Notes: generated by a model from the sequence alone, not told the origin. Shown: positions 1 to 10,343, counted from the stretch's first letter. The stretch: DNA of 64,000 bases from an uncultured Pelagibacteraceae bacterium (GCA_902566925.1 CACFKO010000006.1:6214-70213); one strand, 5' to 3'. Numbers and translations are program-made.

Positions 1-192
1 AAGAATTTTAGCATCTAATTTATTCGTCTTTTTTTGAAAAAATGAAATAATTTTTTTTTTAACATTTTTTAAGTTTTTGCTTTTCTTTCCCAACTCCTTT
101 TTTCTGCAAAATTGGATTTTTGTTATCCTATTGTTTATTTCAGTCGCAGAAATCCAGCCAAACTTAGTATTAAAAGAAATGGTATTTTCCAT
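1..192 (-). CDS. ogt: Methylated-DNA-protein cysteine methyltransferase, N-terminal part (cut by window edge)
   Basis: An open frame of 64 codons runs from an ATG at 192 to the left edge with no stop, so only the N-terminus is seen. The opening residues (MENTISFNTKFGWISATEIN, then RITKIQF) look like the N-terminal ribonuclease-like domain of Ogt/MGMT enzymes, which remove alkyl groups from O6-alkylguanine in DNA. The catalytic PCHR motif would lie outside the window, so the call rests on the N-terminus alone. The gene diverges from mnmE with 35 bases between the start codons. It could be an unrelated short lysine-rich protein. Confidence 0.55.
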   Translation of the reverse strand, partial: MENTISFNTKFGWISATEINNRITKIQFCRKKELGKKSKNLKNVKKKIISFFQKKTNKLDAKIL

Positions 193-227
193 ATATTCTA
201 TGCTATGAAAAAATAGAAAAAATACAA

Positions 228-1559
228 ATGAATATATTTGCGCTATCAACAGGAAAAGGTCCTTCAGGGATTGCAATTTTGAGATTGTCTGGAAAAGACA
301 GTTTACAAATTTCAAAGTTAATAACAAAGAAAAATGATATTAAATCCAAAGAGGTTAACCTTTGCAAATTTTATGATCCCTCAAATGGAAAAATGATCGA
401 CGAAGGACTATTACTTTGGTCGCCTGGTCCCAATAGCTATACAGGGGAGGATTTGGCTGAGTTTCATACACACGGAAGTAACGCTGTTGTTAGTTGTTTT
501 TTGAGGGTACTTGGAGAACAAGAAAATTGTAGATTAGCAGAACCAGGAGAATTTACTAAAATTGCATTTCAGAACAACAAAATGGATTTAGTCGAAGCCG
601 AAAGTATAGGGGATCTTATACATGCCGAGACAGAGCTTCAAAGACAGCAGGCCATAAAACTAATCCAAGGTAATGCATCAAATCACTATAATTCTTTAAG
701 AGAAAAGTTAGTTAAATCTTTGTCTTATATTGAGGCAAAAATAGACTTTGCTGAAGATGATCTTCCAGAGAATGTTTTAAAAGAGGTTCAGGCTTCCATA
801 AAGCAGGTTCATAAGGACATTAAACAAATACTAGAGGACCAAAAAATCGGAGAGAAAATTAGAGATGGATTTAGAATATCTATTATCGGAGATGTAAATG
901 CAGGAAAATCTTCTTTATTAAATCTCCTTTCCAAAAGAGAAGCAGCTATTGTATCTGAACAAGAAGGTACCACACGGGACGTTATAGAAACTTATCTTAA
1001 TATTGATGGATACCCCGTTATTCTGGCAGATACTGCCGGTATAAGAAAGGTCAAAAATAAGGTCGAAAAAGAGGGAATAAAAAGAGCCATTAAAAAAGCC
1101 AAGGATGCCGATCTAATCTTAGTTATGGTTGATGCATCTAAAAAAACAATTAATAAAGATCTAAAAAAATTGATTAATGAAGACTGTATATTAGTTTTTA
1201 ATAAGTCGGATTTAAGCAAAAAATCTCCAAAAAACGAATTTAAGAAAAATGATCAAATTTTGATATCAGTAAAAAAAAATAAAAATATCGATAGCCTTAT
1301 TAAGACAATAAAAGAGAAGCTAAGTAAAAAATTTATGAAGGCAAACAATATTTTGGTTACTAGAGAAAGGCATCGAGCTAAACTTAATGCAGCATTAAAA
1401 GAAATAGAGAAATTTTTAAGGAAAGATCAAAAGAAAGAGATCGAGACAGCTGCAGAAGACCTTAGACTGGCCACAAGACATCTTGGTGGCATAGTAGGTA
1501 AAGTTGACGTGGAAGAAATACTAGGTTCTATATTTCAGGACTTTTGTATTGGAAAATAA
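228..1559 (+). CDS. mnmE: tRNA uridine-5-carboxymethylaminomethyl modification GTPase MnmE
   Basis: MnmE works with MnmG to modify the wobble uridine (U34) of certain tRNAs. The 443-residue protein has the tetrahydrofolate-binding N-terminal domain (opening FALSTGKGPSGIAILRLSG), a helical domain, and an inserted G domain. The G domain shows GDVNAGKSS (221-229), GTTRD (247-251), DTAG (268-271) and NKSD (325-328). The C-terminal CIGK supplies the CxGK cysteine found in the family. Length is normal. It is followed 47 bases later by mnmG, the usual partner, and the run continues into rsmG-parA-parB. The start at 228 aligns with the family N-terminus. Confidence 0.97.
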   Translation: MNIFALSTGKGPSGIAILRLSGKDSLQISKLITKKNDIKSKEVNLCKFYDPSNGKMIDEGLLLWSPGPNSYTGEDLAEFHTHGSNAVVSCFLRVLGEQENCRLAEPGEFTKIAFQNNKMDLVEAESIGDLIHAETELQRQQAIKLIQGNASNHYNSLREKLVKSLSYIEAKIDFAEDDLPENVLKEVQASIKQVHKDIKQILEDQKIGEKIRDGFRISIIGDVNAGKSSLLNLLSKREAAIVSEQEGTTRDVIETYLNIDGYPVILADTAGIRKVKNKVEKEGIKRAIKKAKDADLILVMVDASKKTINKDLKKLINEDCILVFNKSDLSKKSPKNEFKKNDQILISVKKNKNIDSLIKTIKEKLSKKFMKANNILVTRERHRAKLNAALKEIEKFLRKDQKKEIETAAEDLRLATRHLGGIVGKVDVEEILGSIFQDFCIGK

Positions 1560-1606
1560 GCCATCTTTGAGCTTGTAAAATAATATTTCATCGATACATT
1601 TCATAT

Positions 1607-3487
1607 ATGAGCAATAAAATGACCTTTGATGTAGTTGTAATAGGCGGTGGACATGCTGGATGTGAGGCTGCGGCAGCATCGGCCAGAATGGGCGTAAACA
1701 CTGGTCTTTTTACACATAAAATAGAGACTATAGGTGAAATGTCGTGCAATCCGGCCATAGGAGGACTGGGCAAAGGTCACTTGGTTCGAGAAATTGATGC
1801 CCTGGACGGGGTTATGGGTGATGTAGCTGACAAATCAGGAATTCAGTTTAGATTATTAAACAGAAGTAGAGGTCCAGCAGTCAGAGGACCTCGAACTCAG
1901 TCAGACAGAAAGCTTTACAAGAAATATATGCAGGAGTTATTGCTCAACTATCCAAATTTAGAGGTGATAGCTGATCCTGTTGTAAAATTCATCTTCGAGA
2001 AAAATAAAATAAAAGGTTTCATTTGCCAAAGCGGTAGAGAGGTAGTGTGTAGTCAACTAATTCTAACTACAGGAACCTTTTTGAATGGTTTAATACACAT
2101 AGGTGAAAAACAGATACCCGCTGGAAGGTATGATGAAAAGCCTTCTACAGGATTGAGCGAACAATTAGAAAAATTTAACATTAAAATTGGAAGACTTAAA
2201 ACAGGGACACCTCCACGGTTAGATGGAAGAACTATCAATTATGATGATTTGGAAATGCAGCCAGCTGATAAAGAACCATATTTTTTTTCATTCCTAACAA
2301 CGAAAGCTATCAATAAGCAGATTAGCTGCGGTGTGACATATACTAATGACTCGGTACATAAAATTATAAGTGACAACATTTCAAGAAGTGCAATGTACTC
2401 TGGTAACATCAAAGGGGCAGGCCCAAGGTACTGTCCATCCATTGAAGATAAAATTGTTAAGTTTAAGGAAAAACAGAAACACCAAATTTTCTTAGAACCC
2501 GAAGGCTTGGATGATCATACAGTTTACCCCAATGGCATTTCGACCTCCCTACCAGAGGACGTTCAGCTCAAAATATTAGCCAAAATTAGAGGTCTAGAGA
2601 GAGTTAAAATGGTAAGAGCAGGATATGCTATAGAGTACGATTATGTAGACCCAAGGGAGCTAAAAGTGAGTCTAGAAGCCAAAAAAATAAACTCTCTTTT
2701 CTTGGCAGGTCAAATCAATGGAACAACAGGTTATGAAGAAGCTGCGGCCCAAGGATTGATAGCCGGAATCAATGCTGCCTTAAAAATTAAAAAAAGGGAC
2801 GAATTTATTTTGGATAGATCGAGCTCATACATTGGAGTGATGATAGATGACCTCATCACAAAAGGTGTCTCCGAGCCCTACAGGATGTTTACGTCTCGAG
2901 CTGAATACCGATTGTCATTGAGGGCAGATAATGCAGACCAAAGGCTCACGCCTATGGGTATAAAAATAAATTTAGTTAAAGATAATAGAAAAAAATTATT
3001 TAATGAAAAACAAAAAAAAATAAATAGTCTAGAAACGTCCTTGTCAAAAAAATCTATGACACCAAATGCTGCCGCGAAGTACTCTATCAAGATTGCGATG
3101 GACGGAGTTAAGAGATCCGGATTGGAAATTTTGGGAATGAAAAATGTTAAATTAAACCACTTAAGAAGTATTTGGGCTGACATACCCCATTATGGACACT
3201 CTATTGATGAACAGGTTGCAATAAATGCCCATTATTTAGGCTATTTACCTAAACAAGAGAACGATATTAAGACTTTCAAAAAAGATGAAAGTTTAGTCAT
3301 ACCAAATGAGATTGACTATGACTCTTTTAGTGGTCTGTCTAATGAAGTTAAGTCCAAATTGAAATTGGTTAGACCGAAGACCTTGGGTCAGGCTTTAAGG
3401 ATCGATGGAGTCACTCCAGCGGCAGTAATAATTCTATTGGGAGCTATAAAGGTTATAAAAAGGATAAAACAAAGGGTTCCAGCCTAG
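1607..3487 (+). CDS. mnmG: tRNA uridine-5-carboxymethylaminomethyl modification enzyme MnmG (GidA)
   Basis: This FAD-dependent partner of MnmE installs the carboxymethylaminomethyl group on U34 of tRNA. The 626-residue protein starts with a Rossmann dinucleotide-binding motif [10 protein letters not shown] (13-22). It contains the GidA signatures [20 protein letters not shown] and [13 protein letters not shown]-terminal helical GidA-associated domain ends near [15 protein letters not shown]. Full length for the family. The gene looks clearly richer in G+C than most of the window: sampled 60-base lines reach 45-48%, against about 30-35% in genes further right. Confidence 0.98.
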   Translation: MSNKMTFDVVVIGGGHAGCEAAAASARMGVNTGLFTHKIETIGEMSCNPAIGGLGKGHLVREIDALDGVMGDVADKSGIQFRLLNRSRGPAVRGPRTQSDRKLYKKYMQELLLNYPNLEVIADPVVKFIFEKNKIKGFICQSGREVVCSQLILTTGTFLNGLIHIGEKQIPAGRYDEKPSTGLSEQLEKFNIKIGRLKTGTPPRLDGRTINYDDLEMQPADKEPYFFSFLTTKAINKQISCGVTYTNDSVHKIISDNISRSAMYSGNIKGAGPRYCPSIEDKIVKFKEKQKHQIFLEPEGLDDHTVYPNGISTSLPEDVQLKILAKIRGLERVKMVRAGYAIEYDYVDPRELKVSLEAKKINSLFLAGQINGTTGYEEAAAQGLIAGINAALKIKKRDEFILDRSSSYIGVMIDDLITKGVSEPYRMFTSRAEYRLSLRADNADQRLTPMGIKINLVKDNRKKLFNEKQKKINSLETSLSKKSMTPNAAAKYSIKIAMDGVKRSGLEILGMKNVKLNHLRSIWADIPHYGHSIDEQVAINAHYLGYLPKQENDIKTFKKDESLVIPNEIDYDSFSGLSNEVKSKLKLVRPKTLGQALRIDGVTPAAVIILLGAIKVIKRIKQRVPA

Positions 3488-3494
3488 AATCCGC

Positions 3495-4133
3495 ATGAGT
3501 TCTAGTGAATCTAAGGTAAAATCAAAGCTAATTTTATCTAAAAATCTTAATTTTAATCATGACAAACTTCAGAAGATCGAATTATTTGTAAATGAAGTAC
3601 TCAGCTATAATAAAAAGTATAATTTGATCTCCAAAAAATCCGAAAAGGACATTTGGCACAGGCATGTCCTAGATTCTGCACAGCTGATTAAGTACATAGA
3701 CTCAAAAAAATTTAATAGTTTGTCCGATTTAGGCACAGGAGCCGGTTTTCCTGGAATTATGCTATCTATTTTTTATAGTGATATTCTCACGTTTCACGTG
3801 AAACTTTATGAAAAATCTAAGGTTAAAATTAATTTTATTAGGAGTGTTATAGAAAAATTAAATCTTAATAACGCTAGTATATATGAGAATGATTATCAAT
3901 CTCATATATTAAATAGTGATTATATAGTTTGTAGAGCATTTAAAAAATTGCCCGAAATATTAAGAATTTCACGTGAAACAGCCATGAAACCTCATAAATT
4001 GATTGTTATGTTGGGAAAGAGTGCACAGGAAGAAATAAATAAAGCTTCAAAGGATTCTATTAATAAGTATAAGCTAGTAACGAGCATTACCAGCAGTGAT
4101 TCAAAAATACTTTTGTTGGATGCTAATGAATAA
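3495..4133 (+). CDS. rsmG: 16S rRNA (guanine(527)-N7)-methyltransferase RsmG (GidB)
   Basis: RsmG methylates G527 of 16S rRNA using S-adenosylmethionine. The 212-residue protein has the typical start of the fold (NEVLSYNKKYNLISKKS), the conserved WHRHVLDSAQL segment, and the SAM-binding loop LSDLGTGAGFPGIML near residues 76-90. It starts 8 bases after mnmG and ends 3 bases before parA. The coding sequence carries two parS-like palindromes, which encode FHVKL and ISRETA; the gene therefore also houses the probable centromere for ParB. Confidence 0.95.
   Translation: MSSSESKVKSKLILSKNLNFNHDKLQKIELFVNEVLSYNKKYNLISKKSEKDIWHRHVLDSAQLIKYIDSKKFNSLSDLGTGAGFPGIMLSIFYSDILTFHVKLYEKSKVKINFIRSVIEKLNLNNASIYENDYQSHILNSDYIVCRAFKKLPEILRISRETAMKPHKLIVMLGKSAQEEINKASKDSINKYKLVTSITSSDSKILLLDANE
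3790..3805. promoter_or_regulatory. parS-like ParB-binding site 1
   Basis: The core GTTTCACGTGAAAC is a perfect 14-base palindrome at 3791-3804. It matches the well-known chromosomal parS consensus TGTTTCACGTGAAACA at 14 of 16 positions; only the outermost base on each side differs. It lies inside rsmG, about 350 bases upstream of parA, the usual neighbourhood for parS. ParB should nucleate here and spread as a CTP-dependent clamp. Binding is inferred from the sequence match. Confidence 0.88.
3965..3980. promoter_or_regulatory. parS-like ParB-binding site 2
   Basis: The sequence AATTTCACGTGAAACA matches the parS consensus TGTTTCACGTGAAACA at 14 of 16 positions, with both mismatches in the left half. 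It lies 175 bases (centre to centre) from site 1, still inside rsmG. The asymmetric loss suggests a weaker site than site 1; this is inference. Confidence 0.8.
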
Positions 4134-4136
4134 TTT

Positions 4137-4937
4137 GTGGCTAGATCTATATTATCAGTAATAAATCAAAAAGGCGGTGTTGGTAAAACCACTACCGTAA
4201 TAAACCTGGCAACAGCTTTAGTAAAAAAGGGAAAAAAGATCTTAGTAATTGATTTAGATCCCCAGGGCAATGCTACGACTGGTTTGGGAAAATCAAATAA
4301 CAATGAAGAGAAAAGCATCTACAATGTTCTTATAGGCAAAACGTCAGTTCAAAGCGCAATTCAGGAAAGTGGTGTAGCAGGTCTAGATCTTATCGGATCT
4401 AATGTAAATTTATCCGGATTGGAAGTCGAAACCGCCAATGATGCAAATCGAGCTTTTTTGCTAAAAGAGATTTTAGGGAAAGAAAATGAGTCATATTTTA
4501 ATAGGTATGAAAACATCTTTATCGACTGTCCACCTTCTTTGAGTCTACTAACAGTGATGTCCCTAGTAGCTGCAGATGAATTGCTAATACCTCTTCAAAC
4601 AGAATTTTTTGCACTGGAAGGAATTACACAACTAGTTAAAACAATTGATCGAATAAAAATTAATCTGAACCCAAGGCTTGGTATTAGAGGGGTTCTGCTC
4701 ACTATGTTTGATAAAAGAAACAAGCTATCGTCCCAAGTGGATGTTGAGGCCAGGAAACATTTTAAAGACAAGGTTTATAAAACAGTTGTTCCGAGAAACG
4801 TCAGATTATCCGAAGCCCCATCTCATGGGATGCCCTGTTTGGTTTATGACAAAAATTGTTCAGGCAGTAAGTCCTATATAAATTTAGCAGAAGAGTTTAT
4901 TAGCCAAAGCAACCAATCTATAGGTAGTGCAGCATGA
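4137..4937 (+). CDS. parA: Chromosome partitioning ATPase ParA
   Basis: ParA is the DNA-bound ATPase that moves ParB-parS complexes and segregates chromosome origins. The 266-residue protein starts with a GTG codon and has the deviant Walker A motif KGGVGKTT (12-19). The Walker A' segment is LVIDLDPQGNATTGLG and the Walker B-like segment is IFIDCPPSLSLLT. Its size fits a chromosomal ParA/Soj rather than the longer plasmid ParA with an extra HTH domain. The stop overlaps the parB start by four bases (ATGA), so the pair is probably co-translated. Two parS-like sites lie just upstream in rsmG. Confidence 0.97.
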   Translation: MARSILSVINQKGGVGKTTTVINLATALVKKGKKILVIDLDPQGNATTGLGKSNNNEEKSIYNVLIGKTSVQSAIQESGVAGLDLIGSNVNLSGLEVETANDANRAFLLKEILGKENESYFNRYENIFIDCPPSLSLLTVMSLVAADELLIPLQTEFFALEGITQLVKTIDRIKINLNPRLGIRGVLLTMFDKRNKLSSQVDVEARKHFKDKVYKTVVPRNVRLSEAPSHGMPCLVYDKNCSGSKSYINLAEEFISQSNQSIGSAA

Positions 4938-5782
4938 ATACAGCAAAAAAAGGTCTTGGCAGAGGCTTATCAGCCTTATTCGGGGACATTGAAAAAAAAT
5001 CAGAATCAAACCAAGTCCAGACAAACAAAATTCCAATAGCTGATCTGGAACGTAATAAATATCAACCAAGAACTATATTCGATGAAGATAAAATTAATGA
5101 GCTATCCTCATCCATAAAACAAAACGGGATAATCCAGCCAATAGCTGTGCGACCTAACAAATATGTTCCCGGTAAATTCCAGATAGTCGCTGGTGAAAGA
5201 AGATGGCTTGCAGCTCAAAAGGCAGGTTTAAATGAAGTTCCGGTTATTGTACTGGATATAGATGATCAGAAAAGTTTAGAAATTGCGATTGTTGAAAACG
5301 TTCAAAGACAAGATTTAAATGTTATTGAGGAAGCAAAAGGCTATCAGAGATTAGTAAAAGAATTTGGCTATGATCACGAAACGATTTCTAAATTTATGTC
5401 AAAGAGTAGAAGCCATGTAAGCAACACATTGAGGTTACTTAGCTTACCCGGGGATGTAATTGGATTAATAGAAGAAGAAAAGTTAACGGCCGGTCAAGTG
5501 AGACCTCTAATAGGTATGCCAAATGCCTCTGAAATTGCAGAAAATATAGTTAAAAAGAAGGTTACAGCTAGAGAAGTCGAGTCATTAGTACAAAGAAAAA
5601 AAGGCCAGAAAAATATCAAAAAAATTGAGGACCCAAATATTGCTTTTGTTAGAAATGAGATCGAAAGCAAACTTGGATTAAATGTTGAGATAGCAAATAA
5701 AAAAAATAATTCAGGTAAAATTACAATTAAATATAAATCCTTAGAACAATTTGAATTAATTTCAAAAAAGCTCAGGAAGTAG
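4934..5782 (+). CDS. parB: Chromosome partitioning protein ParB
   Basis: ParB binds parS and forms the partition complex driven by ParA. The 282-residue protein begins with the ParA-stimulating motif KKGLGRGLSALFGD. It then has the CTP-binding ParB/Srx domain with GERRWLAAQKAG and the following VENVQRQDLNVIEEA. A helix-turn-helix follows (SKFMSKSRSHVSNTLRLL), then a short C-terminal dimerisation region. The gene overlaps parA by 4 bases at its start and overlaps the convergent holA by 11 bases at its end. Confidence 0.97.
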   Translation: MNTAKKGLGRGLSALFGDIEKKSESNQVQTNKIPIADLERNKYQPRTIFDEDKINELSSSIKQNGIIQPIAVRPNKYVPGKFQIVAGERRWLAAQKAGLNEVPVIVLDIDDQKSLEIAIVENVQRQDLNVIEEAKGYQRLVKEFGYDHETISKFMSKSRSHVSNTLRLLSLPGDVIGLIEEEKLTAGQVRPLIGMPNASEIAENIVKKKVTAREVESLVQRKKGQKNIKKIEDPNIAFVRNEIESKLGLNVEIANKKNNSGKITIKYKSLEQFELISKKLRK

Positions 5783-6773
5783 AATTGGTAATTTTGTAGA
5801 GATTAATTATCAAATTTTTGATTAGTGTGCTATTATAATTATTCAATCTAGTTTTCATTTTTATTTCAGTATCAGTTATGATTTTTTTAGCCATTTCTAA
5901 TTTTTTTTGATTCCATTTGCTAACCTGCTTTATGAAAATAGGTTTATCTTTCCAGAACACTTTAGGTTTCATATTGTCTATCGCCATATCTATATTTTTA
6001 TGAATTATGTATTGTTCTTGTAATTTTAATAATTTTTCAATTCTAAGATTTAAATTGCTGAGATAAAAATATGCATCTTCGTTTTGTAAAATAATATTTC
6101 CTAAATTTTGGTTAAGTTTTTCTTTGTTTCCTTCAAGACAAGAGTCTCTTAATTTATCAAAATCAAGATTATAAGTGTTATTAATTAAGTCTTCCAATTT
6201 TTCTATTTTTATTTTTTTATCTAAGAATAAAACTTTAATTTTTTCAATTTCATTGCTCAGAACCTTTCTATCAAATCCGGAGTTTTCAATAAGAAGATTA
6301 ATAATTTCTTGATTTATACCACTAAAACCTTCTAACTTTTTTCTCAAATATTCAGTCAGAGTTCTATGATTATCTTGGTAGCAAGGAATTATGCCTGTGT
6401 TTTTGCTTTTTTCAAAGTGAGATCTTAAAATAGATTTTCTCTCTAAATTTTGTGAAAAAAGGAATATTTTTATATTATTTTGAGGATTTTCAGTTATCTC
6501 AACAATTTTTTTTTTTATTTTATCTGAAACTTCACTTATAAATATAACTTTGTTTTTACTAAACAAAGAAACATTGTAAATCTGCTCTTCTAAAACATCA
6601 TTTTTAATAACTTCATCTTGATTAAAATTAATTTGTTCATAACCCTTATATTTCTCTTTTATCTTTTTTTTTATTTCGTCCTTTAATCCAATATTTTCCC
6701 CATATAAGAGAGTAATAAAATATTCATCTACTATTGATAGATTTTTTTCAACTAAAAAACTTTTGAAAATCAT
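5772..6773 (-). CDS. holA: DNA polymerase III delta subunit
   Basis: The delta subunit is the clamp-opening part of the clamp loader that places the DnaN sliding clamp on DNA. The 333-residue protein is diverged and very AT-rich, but shows the HolA pattern. It opens with a P-loop-like region lacking a Walker A (YFITLLYGENIGLKDEIKKK). It also has the IFISEVSDKIKKKI strand-helix and the later NSGFDRKVLSNEIEKI segment. It is followed 1 base later by the lptE start side, the common proteobacterial pairing leuS-lptE-holA. The gene is transcribed convergently to parB. Confidence 0.85.
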   Translation of the reverse strand: MIFKSFLVEKNLSIVDEYFITLLYGENIGLKDEIKKKIKEKYKGYEQINFNQDEVIKNDVLEEQIYNVSLFSKNKVIFISEVSDKIKKKIVEITENPQNNIKIFLFSQNLERKSILRSHFEKSKNTGIIPCYQDNHRTLTEYLRKKLEGFSGINQEIINLLIENSGFDRKVLSNEIEKIKVLFLDKKIKIEKLEDLINNTYNLDFDKLRDSCLEGNKEKLNQNLGNIILQNEDAYFYLSNLNLRIEKLLKLQEQYIIHKNIDMAIDNMKPKVFWKDKPIFIKQVSKWNQKKLEMAKKIITDTEIKMKTRLNNYNSTLIKNLIINLYKITNSTS

Positions 6774-6774
6774 T

Positions 6775-7245
6775 TTATTTATATACTAAATTTAAATCAT
6801 TTGTTATTTGATTTGCAATAGATTTGACCAAGTCATCAGTAATTATTTTTTCACGGCTAAGAGTATCTATATAAAACTTAGAGGCTTTATAACTTCTTTT
6901 TTGTGAATAATTTTTCTTTAAAATAGATCTACCATTTAGGCTAGAAAATCCCTCAAAATTTAAATTTACGACCAAACTGTATTCAAGCACTTTTCCGGCA
7001 TCGTCTTTGTTTGATATTTCTCTATTTTTTTCAATATTTATTTTACAAATCAATTGATTTTCAGAGTCTTTAACCTCGATAAATCTGTTTGCGAGCATTT
7101 GACCTAATTTTTTGTTTCCGGAAATATCAAAAGTGTTAATACTAAATTTTTGATATTTTTCGGTTAGCAAAGGTTTATAGCCGCAGTTTTGAAAAGTGAT
7201 CAAAATAAATAAAAGAAATGAAATTTTTAAAAATTTATAAGGCAT
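6775..7245 (-). CDS. lptE: LPS-assembly lipoprotein LptE
   Basis: LptE plugs the outer-membrane LptD barrel that inserts lipopolysaccharide. The 156-residue protein has a lipoprotein signal peptide (KISFLLFILITFQNC, cysteine near residue 21). This is followed directly by the family hallmark GYKPLL. Its position between leuS and holA is the conserved proteobacterial order and supports the assignment despite weak overall conservation. It starts 2 bases after the leuS stop, suggesting a leuS-lptE-holA operon. Confidence 0.85.
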   Translation of the reverse strand: MPYKFLKISFLLFILITFQNCGYKPLLTEKYQKFSINTFDISGNKKLGQMLANRFIEVKDSENQLICKINIEKNREISNKDDAGKVLEYSLVVNLNFEGFSSLNGRSILKKNYSQKRSYKASKFYIDTLSREKIITDDLVKSIANQITNDLNLVYK

Positions 7246-7246
7246 T

Positions 7247-9781
7247 TTATGTAGTAATGAAATTAATTATTTTATTCTTGACAAAAACATTTTTTAAAAT
7301 TTTTTTATCTTTTAGATTTTTTTTAATATTTTCAATCTTTTTAGCTTCTATTAAAGCATCCTTTTCTGATAGATCTTTTTTGGTAACAATTAAGCCTCTT
7401 TTTTTTCCATTAACTTGAACTACTAAGGTAATTTCTTGATCTTTTAACAAAGATTTGTCTCCCTCGGGCCATTTAATTTCTTCATAAAAATTCTTACCTT
7501 CTAATTTTGACAAACATTCACACGATAAATGAGGAGCAAAAGGCATCATGATTTTAACAAATTTAATTTGAGATTCTAACAAATTTTTTTTATCTATTTT
7601 TTTTATCAAACCATCTTCTAGAAGATTAGTTATTTCATATATTTTTGCTATAGCTACATTTAAATGAAAATTTTCAATTAAATCAGAGATTTTAAAAAGA
7701 TAATTATTAAATTTTGATAAGAATTTTTTTTGATCGTTTGAATCAGGTTTTTCATCTTTTTTTTCCAATATTTTATTGTTTAAATTCCATATTCTTTGTA
7801 TGAATTTATGTGATGCAGAAACACCTTCGGTTGACCACTGAACATCGCGATCCGGAGGACTATCAGAAAGTATAAACCATCTCACCGCATCAGCCCCATA
7901 AATTTTGATCATGCTTTCTGGATCAACAATATTTTTCTTTGACTTTGACATAGCTTCTGATGGACCAACTTTAATTTTTGAACCATCGATTCTGGAAACG
8001 AACCCCTCTTTTGTTTTTTGAATTTGATCTGGACTTAACCATTTTTCACTTTGATCCTTGTATGTTTCGTGACAAACCATTCCCTGAGTAAAAAGCCCTT
8101 TAAAAGGCTCTTTTACTTTAACTTTATTATTACAAAGCTTAATTGCTCTCATAAAAAATCTTGAATAAAGTAAGTGTAAAATTGCATGTTCAACACCACC
8201 AATATATTGGTCAACTGGCATCCAATAACTAAATGATTTTTCATCGAATGGCTTACCTTCAAGTTTTGGAGAGCAAAACCTTATAAAATACCAAGAAGAG
8301 TCTACAAATGTATCCAAAGTATCTGTTTCTCTAGTTGCTGCCTCACCAGTTTTTTTATATTTAGTCTTTTTCCAAGTAGGGTGATTGTCTAAAGGATTTC
8401 CTTTGTAGTTTATATCAATATCCTCAGGTAGTTTTACTGGAAGATCACTTTTGTCTACGGGAACAACTTCTCCATTTTTAAGATAAATCATCGGAATTGG
8501 ACATCCCCAATATCTTTGTCTAGAGACACCCCAATCTTTTAATCTAAAAGTAATTCTTTTTTTTCCGATCTTTTTGCCTTCAATTTTACTTACAATTTTT
8601 TCTTTTGCTTTTGGTATAGTTAAATTGTTAAGAAAATCGGAGTTTATAATTGTTCCATCGCCAGTGTATGCGCCGCCCATAGTTTTTTCATCTGAGTTTT
8701 CTGGTTTTACTACAGGGATTATTTCAAGTTTATATTTTTTTGCAAAATCATAGTCCCTCTGATCATGCGCCGGGCATCCAAAAATTGCCCCAGTTCCGTA
8801 ATCCATTAAAATAAAATTAGCTACATAAACTGGTATTTTTTTTTCTTTTATGAATGGATGTTGAGCCATTAAATTAGTTTTAAAGCCAACTTTTTCAGCA
8901 TTTGCAATAGCTTCCTCGGTGGTTCCAACCTGAGAACATTTTTTTTTAAATTCTATAAAATCTTTTGAATTATTAAAGCTTTTACATACAGGATGATCAA
9001 CCGATATTGCTAAAAAAGTAGCACCAAATATAGTGTCTGGACGGGTTGTAAAAACTTTTATTGGTTTATCTCCATGAGATATTTTAAAATCTATTTCACA
9101 ACCCAAAGATTTTCCTATCCAGTTTTTTTGCATTAATTTAACTTTTTCTGGCCATTCTTTTAACAATTCTAAATCCTCAAGTAATTCATCGGAGAATTTA
9201 GAGATATTAAAAAACCATTGATATAATTTTTTTCGCTCTACCAAGGCATTTGAACGCCAACCTCTTCCATCTATAACTTGCTCATTCGCCAAAACTGTCT
9301 TCTCAACTGGGTCCCAATTCACGTAAGTTTCTTTTCTAATCACCAGTCCTTTGTTAAAAAAATCAATAAATAGTTCTTGTTGATGCTTGTAATATTCTTC
9401 ATCACAGGTAGAAATTTCTAAATCCCAGTCAATGGATAAACCCAACAATTGTAATTGATGTTTCATAGTAGAAATATTTTTTTTAGTCCATTCTCTTGGG
9501 TTTAAATTGTTTTCTCGAGCAGCATTTTCTGCTGGCAGACCAAAAGAATCCCAACCCATCGGATGTAATACATTAAAACCTTTCATCATTTTATATCTAG
9601 CTATTACATCTCCTATGGCATAGTTCCTTACGTGGCCCATATGAATTTTTCCTGAAGGGTAAGGAAACATTTCAAGACAATAAAATTTTTTTTTCTTATT
9701 AGTGTTTTTGAACTGGTTTCTTCTTTTAGACCAAAAAATCTGCCACTTTTTATCAATTTCTTCTACACTTATTTTGCTCAT
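7247..9781 (-). CDS. leuS: Leucyl-tRNA synthetase
   Basis: LeuS charges tRNA-Leu with leucine. The 844-residue class I synthetase has the HIGH-type motif HMGH (47-50, in [14 protein letters not shown]) and the KMSKS-type motif MSKSK (611-615). The CP1 editing domain carries TTRPDT (245-250) and GCPAHDQRD (335-343), in the region that hydrolyses mischarged tRNA. The C-terminal part ends with the usual anticodon-binding and small C-terminal domains. Full length. It probably forms an operon with lptE and holA, and follows the DUF3576 gene by 13 bases. Confidence 0.98.
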   Translation of the reverse strand: MSKISVEEIDKKWQIFWSKRRNQFKNTNKKKKFYCLEMFPYPSGKIHMGHVRNYAIGDVIARYKMMKGFNVLHPMGWDSFGLPAENAARENNLNPREWTKKNISTMKHQLQLLGLSIDWDLEISTCDEEYYKHQQELFIDFFNKGLVIRKETYVNWDPVEKTVLANEQVIDGRGWRSNALVERKKLYQWFFNISKFSDELLEDLELLKEWPEKVKLMQKNWIGKSLGCEIDFKISHGDKPIKVFTTRPDTIFGATFLAISVDHPVCKSFNNSKDFIEFKKKCSQVGTTEEAIANAEKVGFKTNLMAQHPFIKEKKIPVYVANFILMDYGTGAIFGCPAHDQRDYDFAKKYKLEIIPVVKPENSDEKTMGGAYTGDGTIINSDFLNNLTIPKAKEKIVSKIEGKKIGKKRITFRLKDWGVSRQRYWGCPIPMIYLKNGEVVPVDKSDLPVKLPEDIDINYKGNPLDNHPTWKKTKYKKTGEAATRETDTLDTFVDSSWYFIRFCSPKLEGKPFDEKSFSYWMPVDQYIGGVEHAILHLLYSRFFMRAIKLCNNKVKVKEPFKGLFTQGMVCHETYKDQSEKWLSPDQIQKTKEGFVSRIDGSKIKVGPSEAMSKSKKNIVDPESMIKIYGADAVRWFILSDSPPDRDVQWSTEGVSASHKFIQRIWNLNNKILEKKDEKPDSNDQKKFLSKFNNYLFKISDLIENFHLNVAIAKIYEITNLLEDGLIKKIDKKNLLESQIKFVKIMMPFAPHLSCECLSKLEGKNFYEEIKWPEGDKSLLKDQEITLVVQVNGKKRGLIVTKKDLSEKDALIEAKKIENIKKNLKDKKILKNVFVKNKIINFITT

Positions 9782-9794
9782 GAAGTATTAGAAT

Positions 9795-10343
9795 TTAATT
9801 TTTTTTATTTTTTTTATTATCTTGGCCAGCCTCATCTAACAGGGCTGCTTTTCTAATAATGTCTGCTCTAATGGTGTCTTCAAGTTTAGTTGATGTAATT
9901 TTTTTTATTATACAGTTTGATTGAATTTTGCATGTCTTTCTGTGAATTATTATTTTTAGGCTATCAGCTCTTATTTCATTGGACATAAATCTAATAGTAA
10001 ACTTTAGTGAGTCATTAGTGGTATTGGAGTCCGTATACCAGTCAGTTATAATCATGCCACCAGAATAATCTACCGTAACAAGAGGCATGAAATCAATAAC
10101 ATCAAATGTTGCTCTCCATAGAGGGTTAGCGGTACTAAATTCATAGTTTGTTTTTCGGTTACCCATTACATTTTTTCTTATAGAGAAACCTTTACCTTCT
10201 TCAATATTTTTCCTTGCCCTTACTTCGCCCTCCATTTCCATAGTTCTAGCGTCACCGGGTTTTGGAAGATTACAGGATGATAGGATTAATAAAGTTGAAA
10301 AAATATAAACAATTCCAATTAATCTTTTTGGCAAATTTTGCAT
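9795..10343 (-). CDS. DUF3576 lipoprotein
   Basis: This 182-residue protein has a signal peptide with a lipobox (TLLILSSC, cysteine about residue 24). The mature protein carries a conserved-looking block, RARKNIEEGKGFSIRKN, and a predicted beta-rich domain (LWRATFDVIDFMPLVTVDYSGG). It matches the alphaproteobacterial DUF3576 family, which is typically found beside leuS. A periplasmic, membrane-anchored role is likely, but I know of no established function. It diverges from the porin gene. Confidence 0.75.
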   Translation of the reverse strand: MQNLPKRLIGIVYIFSTLLILSSCNLPKPGDARTMEMEGEVRARKNIEEGKGFSIRKNVMGNRKTNYEFSTANPLWRATFDVIDFMPLVTVDYSGGMIITDWYTDSNTTNDSLKFTIRFMSNEIRADSLKIIIHRKTCKIQSNCIIKKITSTKLEDTIRADIIRKAALLDEAGQDNKKNKKN

